This document shows, piece by piece, positions 21,226-33,059 of a stretch of 64,000 nucleotides of DNA (position 1 is the stretch's first letter; each line of letters begins with the position of its first letter). The position numbers were made by a program, and so were the translations under genes. The notes under the pieces were generated by a model. That model was not told the origin of the DNA. It did no database searches and was given only the letters and a program-made list of their open reading frames with translations. Source of the DNA: Cyrtodaria siliqua. Taxonomy: Eukaryota > Mollusca > Bivalvia > Adapedonta > Hiatellidae. The stretch is from assembly GCA_037043455.1 (NCBI GenBank), contig JAWPHD010001808.1, positions 1 through 64,000 of the forward strand. The letters are read 5' to 3'.

Positions 21226-22560
21226 AGCACAACCCATAGATATTGTAAGTCCTGCCCAAAGATAGTAGTTTAGCCCAGAAGTAATGAAAGCACAACCCAG
21301 AGATAATGTAGCCTAGAGATAATGATAGTGTAGCCTAGAGATAACAATAGTGATGTCCTGAGATAATGATAACACAGCCCAGAGATAATGTTAGCTCACC
21401 TCAAGAGATAGCAATTGTGTAGTCCAGAGATACTAAGAGTGTACCCAGAGATAAGAGTAGTCTAAGGATACTAATAGTGTAGCCTAGAGATAATGATAAC
21501 ACAGCCCAGAGATAATGTTAGCTCAACTCAGAGATAGCAATTGTGTAGTCCAGAGATACTTAGAGTGTAGCCCTGAGATAAGAGTGTAATCCAGAGATAA
21601 TAATAGTGTAGATGGTGATAATGATAACACAGCCCAGAGATAATGTTAGCTCAACTCAGAGATAGCAATTGTGTAGTCCAGCGATACTAAGAGTGTACCC
21701 AGAGATAATAATAGTGTAGCCTAGAGATAATGATAACACAGCCCAGAGATAATGTTAGCTCAACTCAGAGAGAACAATTGTGTAGTCCAGAGATACTAAG
21801 AGTGTACCCAGAAATAAGAGTGTAGTCCAGGGATAATAGTAGTGTAACCTAGAGATAATGATAACACAGCCCAGAGATAATGTTATCCCAACCCAGAGAT
21901 AATAGTGTAGCCCAGCGATAAGAGTAGTCCAGAGATAACAATACTGTAGTCCAGAGATAAAGATAACACAGCCCAGAGGTAATGCTAGCTCAACTTAGAG
22001 AAAACAATAGTAGTCCAGAGATAATAATAGTATTGCCTAGAGATAATAACACGGCCCAGTGATAGTTTGTTCAGCCCATAGATAATAATAGTGTAGCCCA
22101 GAGATGATGCTAGCTCAACTCAGAGATAACAAAAATGCAGCCCAGAGATGATACTATTGTAGCTTAGAGACAATGATAGTGCAGCCAAGAGATGTTAGCT
22201 CTACCCAGAGTTAATACTAGTGTAGCCCAGAGACAATGATAACACAACCCAGAGATAATGTTAGCTCAACTCAGAGATAATGTTTGCTCAACCGAGAGAT
22301 AATGTTAGACAACCCAGAGATAAGGAAAGCACAGCTAAAGAGATAATGTTAGCTCAACTCGGAGATAATGTTAGCTCTACCCGGAAATAATGTTTGCTCA
22401 ACCCAGCGATAATGTTTGCTCAACCCAGAGATAATGTTAGCTCATCCCACAGATAAGGAAAGCACAGTCCAGAGATAAGGAGAGCACAGCCCAGAGATAA
22501 TGTTAGAACAACCCAGAGATAATGTTTGCTCAACCCAGAGATAATAGCACAACCCAGTAT
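21226..22560 (+). repeat. 22-bp minisatellite array, about 1.3 kb
   Basis: The unit is close to CCCAGAGATAATGTTAGCTC with variable 4-8 base linkers (CAACC, AGTGTAG, AACACAG). Longer blocks of several variant units recur between 21350 and 21880, showing block duplication. Confidence 0.9.
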
Positions 22561-24280
22561 ATTAGTCAGTTTATCAAAGAATGCTCAACCTATCCCACCC
22601 ACCCTGACCCCCACCACTTACAACACTCAGCAGTTATGAAAATATATGTGTCTTGCACTAAAAATAAACTTACATCCTGCATTAAATGTTAAAAGAATAC
22701 AAATGAGAAAATGTGCAGCTGTAAAACAAAAAGTATGCTGAAAAAATCTTTTTCTCATTTTAACCTTTTTTTTTGTAAATTACTCTCCCAACTCAAATGC
22801 TGTATTAGCTTTGTGCTGTCAGAATTATTTACAGGGCAGGAAACACCTCTGGCGAGCATGGAATATGGCCGTAAGTCGAGGGAAGTCCCTGGCGTGGATG
22901 TGATATGCCCGTAAACTTGCCTTATCAGTCCTGCCTTTTATTTAATCAGACACTCATCTTTTGGTTAGAAAACCTTTTACGACAAAATTGACAAGAAAAA
23001 ATGATTTTTTTTTACAGCTGTGCAGACTTGTTTTCTTACATTTTAGTGCTAGGATATTGCTTTTTTTACCCATTTTAATAACAGGGTTTGGGAGCTCTTT
23101 TTTCTTAAACATTACTCAAATCAATCTTTGTTAGGAATTGACTGTTTGTTATTGAATATTGGCCTTGCGCAAGTCAAGTCAATCCAAATCCAATTTAACC
23201 AATCAAATACATAAGATTCCTCCAGCAAACGTTTGCATGCGATATAATATGACCTAATTTCAGGTTACTCCGACATCAACAATAGGGCCGACATATTGCA
23301 AGTTCTGGCATAAGATCAGTTACCCGGTTTCATCCATCTTTTCCACCCTCGCTATAAATAGTAACATAAGCTGTCTCAAACCGCTCATTTATCTTTTAAG
23401 CTTCAGACTTCTTTTTCATGTCTTCATGATCTGTTTTTCAGTATGGTCCAACCCAGCCAGTTCATTGATATGCTGTCAAAAGTGTTTCCAATTATTTCAG
23501 TAAATATACTATCCTCTGCGAGAGTTCACTCTATTTGGCATATCTGCTTTTGAACAGCTAAATGAATAGAGTAGATAATTTTTTTAGAATAGAACTATTT
23601 TAAACTTTGCATAATTATCTTTTTTAAATTGTGCATTGAGCTGCAGCTAGTCTATGTATGGTAAGGTTATGATGTGGTTCATTTCAATACTTCTATTGTA
23701 GTAAACATTTAACAAAGGAAACAAAGAAGAAAGGAGATTTGTTTCTTTATAATATTTGTTTTTAAAAAACAAAAAAGTACTGAAAAACGGTACCTTTCCC
23801 ATTGGCAAAAAGTATGTTTTTTCCAATTTGAGTAATAAAAAAAAAGTCCAAATAAAAAAACACACCAATATTTAGAATAAAACTTTAAACAGAAGAATGG
23901 GGAAATGTATTTTTTAAGGTGAGGAAATGCTACAAGAGAATGACTAATATGCATAGTAATGTGTTTGCAAAGTATTTAAGCAATATAATATTGCTTTCGT
24001 TTAATAGTGAACTGTTTTTAAACAATTTTTTTTTTTGTCGAAATATCCTGCTAATATAACCTTTCCCATCGCGTAATGGAATTAAGGAGGGACTGCCTAA
24101 TGAGACTTTGATTGTTTTTCTTAAAAACTTAAAGTTGATATAAATTAGCTACTATACAATATCTCTTGTCCACTTAAGCTCAGATCCAACACAATTCGAA
24201 ATATTGGCTAAAACAAAAACTGTGATGTTCAAATGAGTTTTAGATAAATGAAATTTAGTTTTATTCTTTTTAGGATTTTT
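22561..24280. other. No convincing gene; AT-rich
   Basis: A possible short exon (TTTACAG then GGCAGGAAACACC to GGCC|GTAAGT, about 22831-22870) and another acceptor-like site near 23443 were seen but have no further support. The minus frames at 23647-23954 are AT-rich artefacts. Confidence 0.4.
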
Positions 24281-24850
24281 AGCTCTACTTGCCGAAGACC
24301 AGCAGAGCTTATGGAATGGCGAGTTGTCCGTCGCCTGTTGTTGTCCGTCATCCATTAACTTTTGCCTTGTGAACACGATAGGGCCTTCATTATTAATTAT
24401 ATCTTTACCAAACTTTGTCAAGGTCTTTATATCAATGAAATCTTTGACAAGTTTGAAAATCAGCCAGATCGGATTAGTTTCATTAGAGTTATGGCCCTTG
24501 ATTTGCTGAAAAATTAAGCATTCTACCTTGTGAACACTAGCACCTTCATTTATTATTTTATCTTTACCAAACTTTTGCCAGTCTTTATATCAATAAAAGT
24601 TTTGAAAACCAGGCAGATTGGATCAGTAATGTCGGAATTATGGCCCTTGTTTTTCTGGAAAATGTCATATTCTGCCTTGTGAACACTACCAACTTCATTT
24701 ATTGTTTGATCCTTACCAAAATTTGTCAACGTCTTTGTATCAGTGAAAGCAGTGAAAGCTCGGACAAGGTTGAAAACCAGACACATTGAAAAAGTAACAC
24801 CAGAGTTTTGGCCCTTGTCCTTCTGAAAAAACACTTTCTGCCTTGTGAGC
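24281..24850 (+). mobile_element. A-core composite element lacking its tail
   Basis: The head AGCTCTACTTGCC with partner AGCAGAGCTTATGG, a CCGTC-rich stretch, then about three A units (TTTACCAAACTTT, AAAACCAG, AGTTATGGCCCTTG). It stops abruptly before the SINE and has no CTCTTG tail. Confidence 0.75.
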
Positions 24851-24903
24851 ATGTGTGCGTCTATCTCTTACCAGCAGGTATATGATTGAAATAGGTATAT
24901 ATG

Positions 24904-25045
24904 ATAGCGTCTCCATAGCTGAGGTTTTAACAAAGTTGCATCTTCTTGCCTCTCGCCGCTGTGGGTTCAGATCCCACTGGGAGCTAGTGAGGAAGTGTCG
25001 ATTCTTGTCGGGTCTGCCTCCACCCCAAAAAAATATACCATCATA
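24904..25045 (+). mobile_element. tRNA-derived SINE
   Basis: An A-box-like TAGCTGAGG at 24916-24924 and a B box GGTTCAGATCC at 24964-24974, spaced as in tRNA genes, with complementary arms around the B box (GTGGG/CCCAC). A non-tRNA body and an A-rich stretch (AAAAAAA near 25027) follow. It does not fold as a clean cloverleaf, so it is a SINE head rather than a functional tRNA. Confidence 0.65.
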
Positions 25046-25523
25046 TATAACCTTACATGTGTTGAACATGACGTAAAATACCATTACAAACAAACAACAA
25101 ATATGTGGAATGATCAATGTCAACAATAAAGTGAAAGTACATTTTACATAGAGTGGTGATCAAAGAAGCGAAGTGAGATTGTAAATTACATTTCCGCGTG
25201 AACTATGTTTATGTGCATAAAACACTCATTAGGCGGTGTTCTTATCATCCGTTGTCAGCTGTCACGCATCACGCTTGAACCTGCAACCTAACCCTTGCCA
25301 CTTTGACGTATGTTCATGAAACCATATACATCTTCATCTTACCCAAGGGCATGTTGTTACACATGTCCAGTAACTGACTTCCATTTCAGCAGAGTTATGC
25401 CCCTTTTCATAACATGAACCTGCGTCCTAACCAAGCTCATAACTGCCCATAACTTTAGAAGTGTTTTACCAATGTTCATGAAACATCACACACACCTTCA
25501 TCTTTTTCTGAGGAATGTTGTTA

Positions 25524-27112
25524 GTCTTCACAGTAATTTTTTTGGAGGCATTTGTCCTGTCCAGCAGACTGCATTTGAAATCAACTTGTCCAAAATTTCA
25601 CTTATTTGCCCCACATTAATGTTTGTTCCAGGTAACTTACTACAATTTGCTATATTTTCCGTGTTCGATAAATTGTTGAACGAAAACTAGCTTTTGGATC
25701 AATTGTGGCTTTTTTTTTCAGGCTGTTGAGGAGCAGCAACAGTTGGTTCAGATTCATAATTTTGCCATTTTTTAGAGACCCCAAATTTAAAACGTGATCG
25801 TTGAGACATTATGGACGTTTGACAATATTTCAAAACAATTCTATTTATATGTTGTTTTGAGTAAAGGGGCCCTTTGTATTGTTTAAAGTATTGCTAGACT
25901 GCATTTTCTCCCTTCTCAGTTTTCACTTGTCGATACTTACACCTTCTTTCTTTCAAAATCACTTGTCAATGTTTGCAAACTCCTCCTATGCCTACTTTTG
26001 ATGAGCAAATACAACGCGATATATCAGTTATTCATTCAAGACAGTTTGACACGCATCCACACTCGTCGTATAAATAATCGGTTACAGAGCACAAATTTCT
26101 GTGTGAATAATTCACCAGGGCTTTTTTCGGAAATAGGGGAAGAGGCCCATGCCCTTCAATAGGGGAATTTTTGAGTTAAAGGGGAAAAAATAATGTGATT
26201 TCGAGATATAGGGGGAACAGTGTTGAAGATTTGGGTGTGCAAATATGCAAAAGAGGTAGATTTTAGATAAGATGTCCTATAAATGCATCCCCGACATAAT
26301 AATGTTAATAGAGGGGGAAATAATGTTAAGCAAAAAAAAAAAAAAAAAATACACAAAAAAAACTTTTTTTTATTGGATTTTTTTCAGCCAAAGAGGGGAA
26401 AAATGTGGTCTGTTTTGCTATCGGCCCCTGCTATTTATGAACAAAAAAAGCTCTGTTCACATACCCAGCTGACCTTCACCATTCATTAAGAGTACAGAGA
26501 AAACAAAAAAAATCAGACTGCATCTGTGTCCACACGAAAGTAACCAGTATCTGAAATGTTTCAATTTACGCATCAGTGATTTATGCCGCGCATGCCAGTG
26601 CGGACTGTTGAGTAAACCTGCAATAAACGTCTCTCTTCATTTTTGACGGGCAGGTATTCGAGCTTGTCTATAAAAGTAACAAAAGACAATGTGATATACA
26701 ATAAATTAATGGTCCCAGATTATTTATTTTTTTGTGCATCTGGTACAGATTTTCGGCATACGTTTTCATTTTCGCAAGTCCGTGGGCTATCAATGATTTA
26801 AGTTTTCGGCGACTTGTCCAAACTTTTGGGCGTAGTTTATGGCCATAATAATAATAAATGTCTACATTTTGCAGGAACCCAGACTGCTATTTGGAAATTA
26901 TCCGTAATCTTCATTTTACTTTATCGGTGACGTCAACCAATTTATGAGTTCATACCAGAAAAACTTATCGGGTGAAATACAAATTCGAGGAAAAAGAACT
27001 TTTGAGGCCAGATATTTTACTTGTCCAGTTGAGCATGTTGCTAAAAATGTTCTTTGCCCAAAACAACTTGTAACTTGTCCCGGGCATCGGGCAACCGACA
27101 TACTTCGAAAAC
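25524..27112. mobile_element. TIR element with 8-bp TSD TGTTGTTA
   Basis: TGTTGTTA stands at 25516-25523 and 27113-27120. The uninterrupted homologous repeat at about 62218 has a single TGTTGTTA in the same context. The termini GTCTTCACAGTA and (complement) GTTTTCGAAGTA match at 9 of 12 positions. ACTTGTCC motifs recur near both ends. There is no transposase frame. The duplication length fits hAT or P-like elements, but the termini are not typical of either. Confidence 0.65.
26116..26430. mobile_element. Probable CAGGG-ended MITE nested in the 25524 element
   Basis: CAGGGCTTTTTTCGG at the left and GGCCCCTG at the right enclose AGGGGGAA-type repeats like those in the 2431 element. No target duplication was found, so the right border is uncertain. 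Confidence 0.45.
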
Positions 27113-27664
27113 TGTTGTTAAATATGTCAAATAACTTCTGACATTTTATTTTGCAAAGTTATGTCCCTCTTCATAAAACTTTAAGCTGCAACCTAATGAA
27201 GCTCATAGGTTGACAAACTATTGCGACTTTATACAGTCCTTCCTTATCAGATATTAAAATACCAGAAGACATGTCCAATAACTCTGAATTTCTATGTCCT
27301 TCTGCAATTCTTTTCGATCAAAATATAATAATATGTGGTTTAATATCATAGTTTGCTATTGTTGAAATGTATGCATTTATTCCAGCACCTCTCCAAATTT
27401 GTCAGAACAATTGAGTAGGGTACTGTTGATAATCAGTTCGACTTAACATTGATCTCATATTTCATACTTCTATAGACGGATCCCTATAAAAGCATAAAGA
27501 GTGAGGTCACTAAGAAGCAGATAAAATTGTGTGTCAGAAGTACCGCAGTCAATTGTTGTGATAATTTTGGAAAGAGAAATGAAGGAATAAGGCTAAAGCT
27601 TCAATAATAGCAAGTTAATAACCTAAACCTGACTTTTTAATCTTTTATGTCTGGTCTCCGTCTG

Positions 27665-28275
27665 TAAGAAATCGCGTCTCAACCATTCCTCTGAAACTAC
27701 TTAAGGGAATTTCATCAATCTTCATACAAATGTTCATCTCAATAAGAAGGTTTGTCACGCTCAAGAATCATGATCGTATCTCAAAGGTCACACTTGGAGG
27801 TCAAAGGTAAAAAAGTTGTGAAAAAAATCACGTCTCAGCCATTACTTGGAAAATACTGAAGGGAGTTGCATCAAACTTCACACAAATGTTCATGACAATG
27901 AGGTGTGCGAGAATCTTGTCCGTGCCTCAAAGGTCAAGGTCACAGTTGAAGGTCAAAGGTAAAAAAATCGTTGAAAAAAATCATGTCTCGGCCATTACTT
28001 GAAAACAAATGGAGATGTGTCAAACTTCACACAAATGTTCATCACATTGCGAAGGTGTGCGCAAAAACCATATCAGTGCCTCAAATGTCGAGGTCACAGT
28101 TGGATGTCAAAGGTATTTTTTTCCGTGTCGGCCATTACTCCAATACTACTGGAATTACTGAACAGATGTTCATCACAATGAGAAGGTGCGTCTTGTGCAA
28201 GAATCATGTCAGTGCCTCAGAGGTCAAGGTCACAGTTAGGCAGATGGTTTGCAGTGGGGGCATCCATGTCACATG
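27665..28275 (+). repeat. Four tandem units of about 140-150 bp
   Basis: Units share TCGCGTCTC or ATGTCTCGG, CCATTACT, CAAACTTCACACAAATG, TTCATCACAATGAGAAGG, and GTGCCTCAAAGGTCAAGG. The frames across them are repeat artefacts. Confidence 0.8.
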
Positions 28276-28312
28276 GACACATTTCTTGTTTTACATATTT
28301 CTTTGTTTTGTT

Positions 28313-29307
28313 AGCTCTACTGATCAAAGATCAAAGACTTTTTTTATAGCGAGTACCGGTATGGATTTTCGTGGAACTTCACTGGAGTGTTGCCCATAAT
28401 TTCTAGTTGATCCTTTGAAAAATCATGTTGATGTGAAATCCAAGATGGCCACCAAAGCTAATAATAGATTTAAAAAAATAAGTTTGTAGCGACTACTTCT
28501 TGAAAACTGTAAGTGATATTGACATGGAAATATTTCTAAAAGGATCAGCATTGACATGATGTTGGTTCTTGTCGAAAACCATTTTGATTCAATGTTAAAC
28601 ATGGCTGCCAGCGGCCATATTTGTTAACTGCAAGATGGATTTTCACGAGACTTCACAGGAATGTTGCTCTTGGTGTCGAGCTGATCCTAGCAAAAAATCA
28701 GGTTTGTCGGAAAATCAAGATGGCTGCCATAGCTAAAAATAGGTTTTAAATATTTTTACAATTTTGTGGCGACTACTTAAGACGTAAGATTTGGAATCTT
28801 TAACAAAATGACTGGCATACATGTCCTAACCAAAATTTATTTGAGTTTGATGTCAAAGGTTTCCGCCAGTACCATCTTTGTTTACATAGAATTGTATTGG
28901 AAAAATGTATGGCGATTACTCCTACAAAACTACTTCATGGATTTTTATTAAACTTTACTGGAATGTTGCTCTTGATGTCTAGTTGGTCCTAAGTAAAAAC
29001 CAGGTCAGTCGGTAATTGAAGATGGCGGCCATAGCCATAAATAGATTTTAAAAATACAGTATTGTGGCGACTACTCAAAACTATAAGTGGTATTGATATG
29101 GAACCTTTACTAAAATGACTGGCATGACATGTAGTTGATCCTAAACAAAATCCTTTGTGATTTGAAGTCAAAAATGGCAGCTGCGGCCATCTAATTGTGG
29201 TTACTACTTTTGAGATTGCTGGTCCTTTTTCCATAAAACATCAGTTTCCCATAGCTGGTTTAACTATCAAATTATATCAGTAGAGCTTCAAGGTCACTGA
29301 CCTCTTG
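28313..29307 (+). mobile_element. B-core composite element
   Basis: Head AGCTCTACTGATC with AGATCAAAGAC, B half-units (GTAGCGACTACTTCTTGAAA, ATGGCTGCCAGCGGCCAT), and tail CAGTAGAGCTTCAAGG to GACCTCTTG at 29307. The core is shorter and more diverged than in the 42392 copy. Confidence 0.8.
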
Positions 29308-29367
29308 TTTATTTATTCTTACACCTATTTAATTGTTTTAGTTACTTTTCTAGATTCTATCTTTTTT

Positions 29368-30060
29368 AGCTCGACTATTCGAAGAATAAGAGAGATTATG
29401 TAATCACCCCGGGGTCGGCGTCCCACATCAAGGTTTGCGTGTAAGCTGTGTTTACAAGTCTATATCTCTTACATTTTTTATCCTAGCACAACCAAATTTG
29501 GCCATGGGCTTCCTTATAGCATTATCTTAAGGGCTGTATAAGCAATTTTGGTTCCTGTAACCCATGGGCTCCCATGGAACCCAAATTATGATAGCCCATA
29601 AAATGTGTCCCATTTCACATCAAATTTTGCGTGTAAGCTGTGTTTACAAGTCTATATCTCTTACAATTCTTACCCTAGCACAACCAAATTTGGCCATTAG
29701 CTTCCTTATAGCATTATCTTAAGGGCTGCTTAAGTGATTTGGTTCCTGTAACCCCTGGGCTCCCATGGAATCCAAATTCTGATAGCCCTTAAAATGTGTC
29801 TTGTTTCACATCAAATTTTGCGTGTAAGCTGTGTTTACAGGTCTATATCTCTTACATTTCTTGTCCTAGCTGAACTAAATTTTAGAATTGGTTTCCTTAT
29901 AGTATGTTGTAAAGGGTTGGATAAGTAATTTTGTCATCTGCAAATTCTGGGCTCCCATGGAACCCAAATTGTGACGGCCCATAACATGTGCAATAAAGGC
30001 GGATCTAGGTTTGCATGTCGGCATGTATATATCTATAATTTTGGTTTGGGATTTCTTATA
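29368..30060 (+). mobile_element. AGCTCGACTATTC-headed composite with about 190-bp units
   Basis: A head with short hairpin (CTATTCGAAGAATAAG), then about three units of about 190 bp, each with GCGTGTAAGCTGTGTTTAC, TATATCTCTTAC, CCTTATAGCATT and GGGCTCCCATGGAA. No tail recognised. This is a separate core family with a related head. Confidence 0.7.
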
Positions 30061-30089
30061 GCATTATGAATCTTATTCATACTTCACCG

Positions 30090-30430
30090 ATATTGGGGCA
30101 TGGGCGACCTTCTCCCCACGCCCCCACTCCCACACCCCTCCACCTTTTTTTTTTTTTTTTTTTTTTACATATTTCTGAGTTGTTTTAGTCAATTCTTAAA
30201 CATGTTGCCCCTTCCCTCCCCCGCCACTCCCCCCCACCACCTCACCACCACACCACACGCTCAAAACTAGATTTTTTTTTACATATTTCTGTGTTTTTTG
30301 GTCAATTCTTCTTACACATATGTTGCTCCCTCCTCACACCCCCTGCTTCTCTCCCCGCGCCCCACTCCCCCCACACACACTCGAAACTCTTTTTTCTGTT
30401 GTTTTTTGTTTTACATATATTTCTTTGTTG
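30090..30430. repeat. C-rich low-complexity repeat, three rough units
   Basis: Runs of CCCCAC and CCTCC alternate with T runs and TTTACATATTTCT plus GTCAATTCTT blocks, spaced about 110-140 bp. The plus frame through it is an artefact. Confidence 0.7.
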
Positions 30431-30912
30431 TTTTGGTCAATTCTTATGCTAAAATAGTTTTACAATTGCTTGCACCAGTTCATAGTTAATCGCGTAAAAT
30501 CTTTATAGTTTGGGGGATAATGGTCAGATATGACTATAAATTGATGAATTTTTCGTGTGATTTTCAATAATTTGATATTTTCTCATCTTTTTATTTTTTA
30601 ATCGCGAATAAATGGATCGGAGCAAATTTACTTGAGATTTTAATGAAATCTGAATAAACATATTTTCATAACGTACACAAAAAGCATACAGCTCCAAACC
30701 TAATACGCCTCATTGACATCACCCCAGTTGTCCGCAAACAGGATGGCCTAATTAACACCTCGGGTCGAGCTAATCCTTACGAAACACTCCATGTATACAA
30801 CGTTTGCAATTAACACCTGCTAGATTTATTGCCTAAGGAGGTCTTATACAGGTTAGGCATGATGAATTTAGGGCAAAAGGGCAGTTATATAATGGCACCA
30901 GGACTCGTTTTT
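30431..30912. other. No gene seen
   Basis: Unique AT-rich sequence with no splice-bounded frame or clear repeat. Confidence 0.5.
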
Positions 30913-31640
30913 AGCTCTACTGGTCAAAGGCCATGTGAGCTTATCCGATCACTTTTCGTCCGTCGTTGGTCTGTATGTCTGTCTGTCTGTCCGTCTGTCA
31001 GCAATTTTCTAAAATCGAAATCTCTGAAACTGCTCGAAGGATTTTGATCAATCTTCATCACAATGTTACTTAGGAGGCCCCCCTCTAAGATTTATGTTTT
31101 TAATGGCCGCCAGTCGTCCAAGATGGCCGCCATGGCTAAAACTAGGTCAAATTTAAGGAATTTTCAAACAATGAAAATTTTATTCCATTATTGTGAAATA
31201 TCATAAACATATGTTCCTTGGGTTGGCCTCTATCAAGTTTGTGTTTTTCGTTATCGTCGAATAATCAAAATGACCGCCACAGCGACCCAAAGTTTACATA
31301 GAGTTATATAGGAAAACGTTAAAAATGCCGTCTTCTCTGAAACCGCTTGAAGGATTTTGATGAAACTTCATTACAATGATATTTAGGATAGTCCCCCTCA
31401 GATGTGTGTATCACAATGATCTTTGGATTAGTCCCCCTCAGATTTTTGTTTTTGGGGCCTCCAGTCATCCATGATGGCCACCATGGCTAAACTTAGGTCA
31501 AATTTAATGAAATTTATCAAACGACATATTAACACTTATTCCATTCTTGTGAAATATCATATACATGTTCCTGTTGTTTGCCTCTATCAAGATTGTGTTT
31601 TTCGTTGTCATCAAATATTCAAAATGGCCACCACGATAAC

Positions 31641-32806
31641 CAGGACCTTTTTTCCAAAAATTGGGAATGGGCCTTAGCCTTTCATTTTGGGAAATTCAAG
31701 CGTGATTTTCGGCCAAATTGGGAAAAGGTAGACTGACTTTCAAGATACATCAATAAACAAATGGCAGTCTACATACATACAGTAAATAGAAAGTTGCATC
31801 AATTTAATAATTGAAAACAAAATTATTTAACACTAAAACAGGACTGGTATAATAGGACACTTCTAATTTTAACATCATTTACAAGGGTAACTGTCTGGAC
31901 TTGAAGTCCTTAAAGTCATCAACAATTTGATCAAAGTCCTCCTCTTGGGGGTTTACACAGTTAATCCTCATCAGAGCATCCAAGTTTGTTGTCTTCAATG
32001 AAGACCTCAGAAATGTACATAGGTCATTCATCAGGCTGAAAGAATGCTCAACAACAGCGGTGCTCTGTGGAATCAGAATAGCAAGTTCATAGAGGTCCTT
32101 CACCTCTATGGTCCTTCACCTCAAAGGAATTTGTCCTTTTAACACCAAAGGTCAAAAGGCTGCGCTGCCCTTTATCATCTGCAGCCCTTTTAACAGATTT
32201 TCTGTAGTATTTTCCGTTTTTTTCGACATTTTTTACTCGCATTTTGTTTACGGTGTACTTGTTTTTTTCAAATATTGGTTACGACAACCGTGTTAGAATA
32301 TGTTCTACAGTGTTCGGTTAAGAAAAACTTTTTTTTTTTATCAATTTTAAGTTTTTATAAAAAAGAATTATATAACATTTCAAACGATTCAATATTAAAT
32401 AATAAGGAAATGACGACCGCGTCAAGTCTACATGCGGTTTAATAAATCGCGTAAAATAACTCTGTTCGGTTCACGTTCTCTCCATTAAACAAAACAATTG
32501 GCGCCAAGAGATCGTAACATCTCGGTCATAAGCGGACTGCAGTGCAGTGCCGAGTCATTCTGAATGGATATTTAATTCGGTAAGCCAATAAAAAGCCTGC
32601 TTTCGGTTTCATTCGCTGTTAAATAATGTAGTTTTATTAACCGAACGTGTGAAATAGATTTCGGGAGAATCATATGTCAACATATTGGGAATTTCAGCAT
32701 TGTATTTTTGGGAAATTCTTTCACCAAAATTGGGAAAAAAAGAGGCTTTTTGCAATTGGGAAGTCACCGAATATCGGCCTCTATTATAGAAGGAAAAAAG
32801 GCCCTG
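31641..32806 (-). mobile_element. hAT element, TIR CAGGrCCTTTTTTCC, TSD ATAAC
   Basis: Left end CAGGACCTTTTTTCC; right end complements CAGGGCCTTTTTTCC. ATAAC at 31636-31640 and 32807-32811. Removing it restores CACGATAACCCAAAG in a D-core unit. Many TTGGGAA motifs lie within 120 bp of each end. It encodes only a C-terminal transposase fragment on the minus strand. Confidence 0.85.
31879..32170 (-). pseudogene. hAT transposase C-terminal dimerisation fragment
   Basis: The minus-strand frame ending at 31879 contains ELAILIPQSTAVVEHSFSLM followed by LRSSLKTTNLDALMRIN. This is the signature of the hAT C-terminal dimerisation domain (small-residue STA, V-E, S-F-S, then an L-rich helix and LM-I). 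About 75 residues are open. Upstream a 13-base block (GGTCCTTCACCTC on +) is repeated at 32094 and 32110 with a 16-bp offset, which shifts the frame. Beyond it another frame continues with protein-like LLTFGVKRTNSFEVKD. No N-terminal zinc finger or DDE residues remain. It belongs to the element bounded by CAGG termini at 31641-32806 and is a deletion derivative. Confidence 0.75.
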
Positions 32807-33059
32807 ATAACCCAAAGTTTACATAGAGTTATATATAGGAAAACTGTTTCTTCGGTTGGCCTCTATCATGTTTATGTTTTTGAATCGCATCATACCAGTA
32901 GAGCGTCTACAGGCCCACTTGGGGCTCTTGTTGAATCACATCATACCAGTAGAGCCTCTACAGGCCCACTTGGGCCTCTTGTTTAGGGCAGCAGGGTAGG
33001 TCTGAAAAAGGGCAGGGCACGCCGCCCTGCCATTCCGCTTTAGGGGAAACACTCAAATA

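Larger units (their letters stand above)
25080..27620 (+). repeat. Dispersed repeat R1, first copy, interrupted
   Basis: TTCATGAAAC, CACACACCTTCATC and AATGTTGTTA at about 25310-25523 and, after a 1.6-kb insertion, GTTATGTCCCTCTTCATAA through GACGGATCCCTATAA and TTCAATAATAGCAAG (27160-27620) match 62160-62720 in order at roughly 80 percent identity by eye. Confidence 0.7.
30913..32981 (+). mobile_element. D-core composite element interrupted by a hAT element
   Basis: Head AGCTCTACTGGTC, GTCTGTCTGTCC stretch, D units (CTCTGAAACCGCTTGAAGG, TTTTGATGAAACTTCAT) and the tail. The tail is duplicated: CCAGTAGAGC occurs at 32894 and 32945 (51-bp offset), each followed by GGCCCACTTGG. The outer copy ends CCTCTTG at 32981. 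A hAT insertion splits the core at 31641-32806. Confidence 0.8.

Noticed and set aside
21226..22560. CRISPR-like array of short regular repeats
   Set aside because: The sequence is eukaryotic; spacers are themselves repeated variants, so it is a minisatellite.
22825..22875. Candidate short exon with CAG acceptor and GTAAGT donor
   Set aside because: Only about 40 nt, surrounded by AT-rich sequence without other exons, so the sites may be chance.
24904..24990. Functional tRNA gene
   Set aside because: A and B boxes are present, but the arms outside the B box do not pair into a cloverleaf and a SINE body follows.
32986..33055. Possible hAT MITE end (GGCAGGGCACGCCGCCCTGCC and AGGGGAAACACTC)
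   Set aside because: It looks like a terminal hairpin, but no partner terminus or target duplication could be located.
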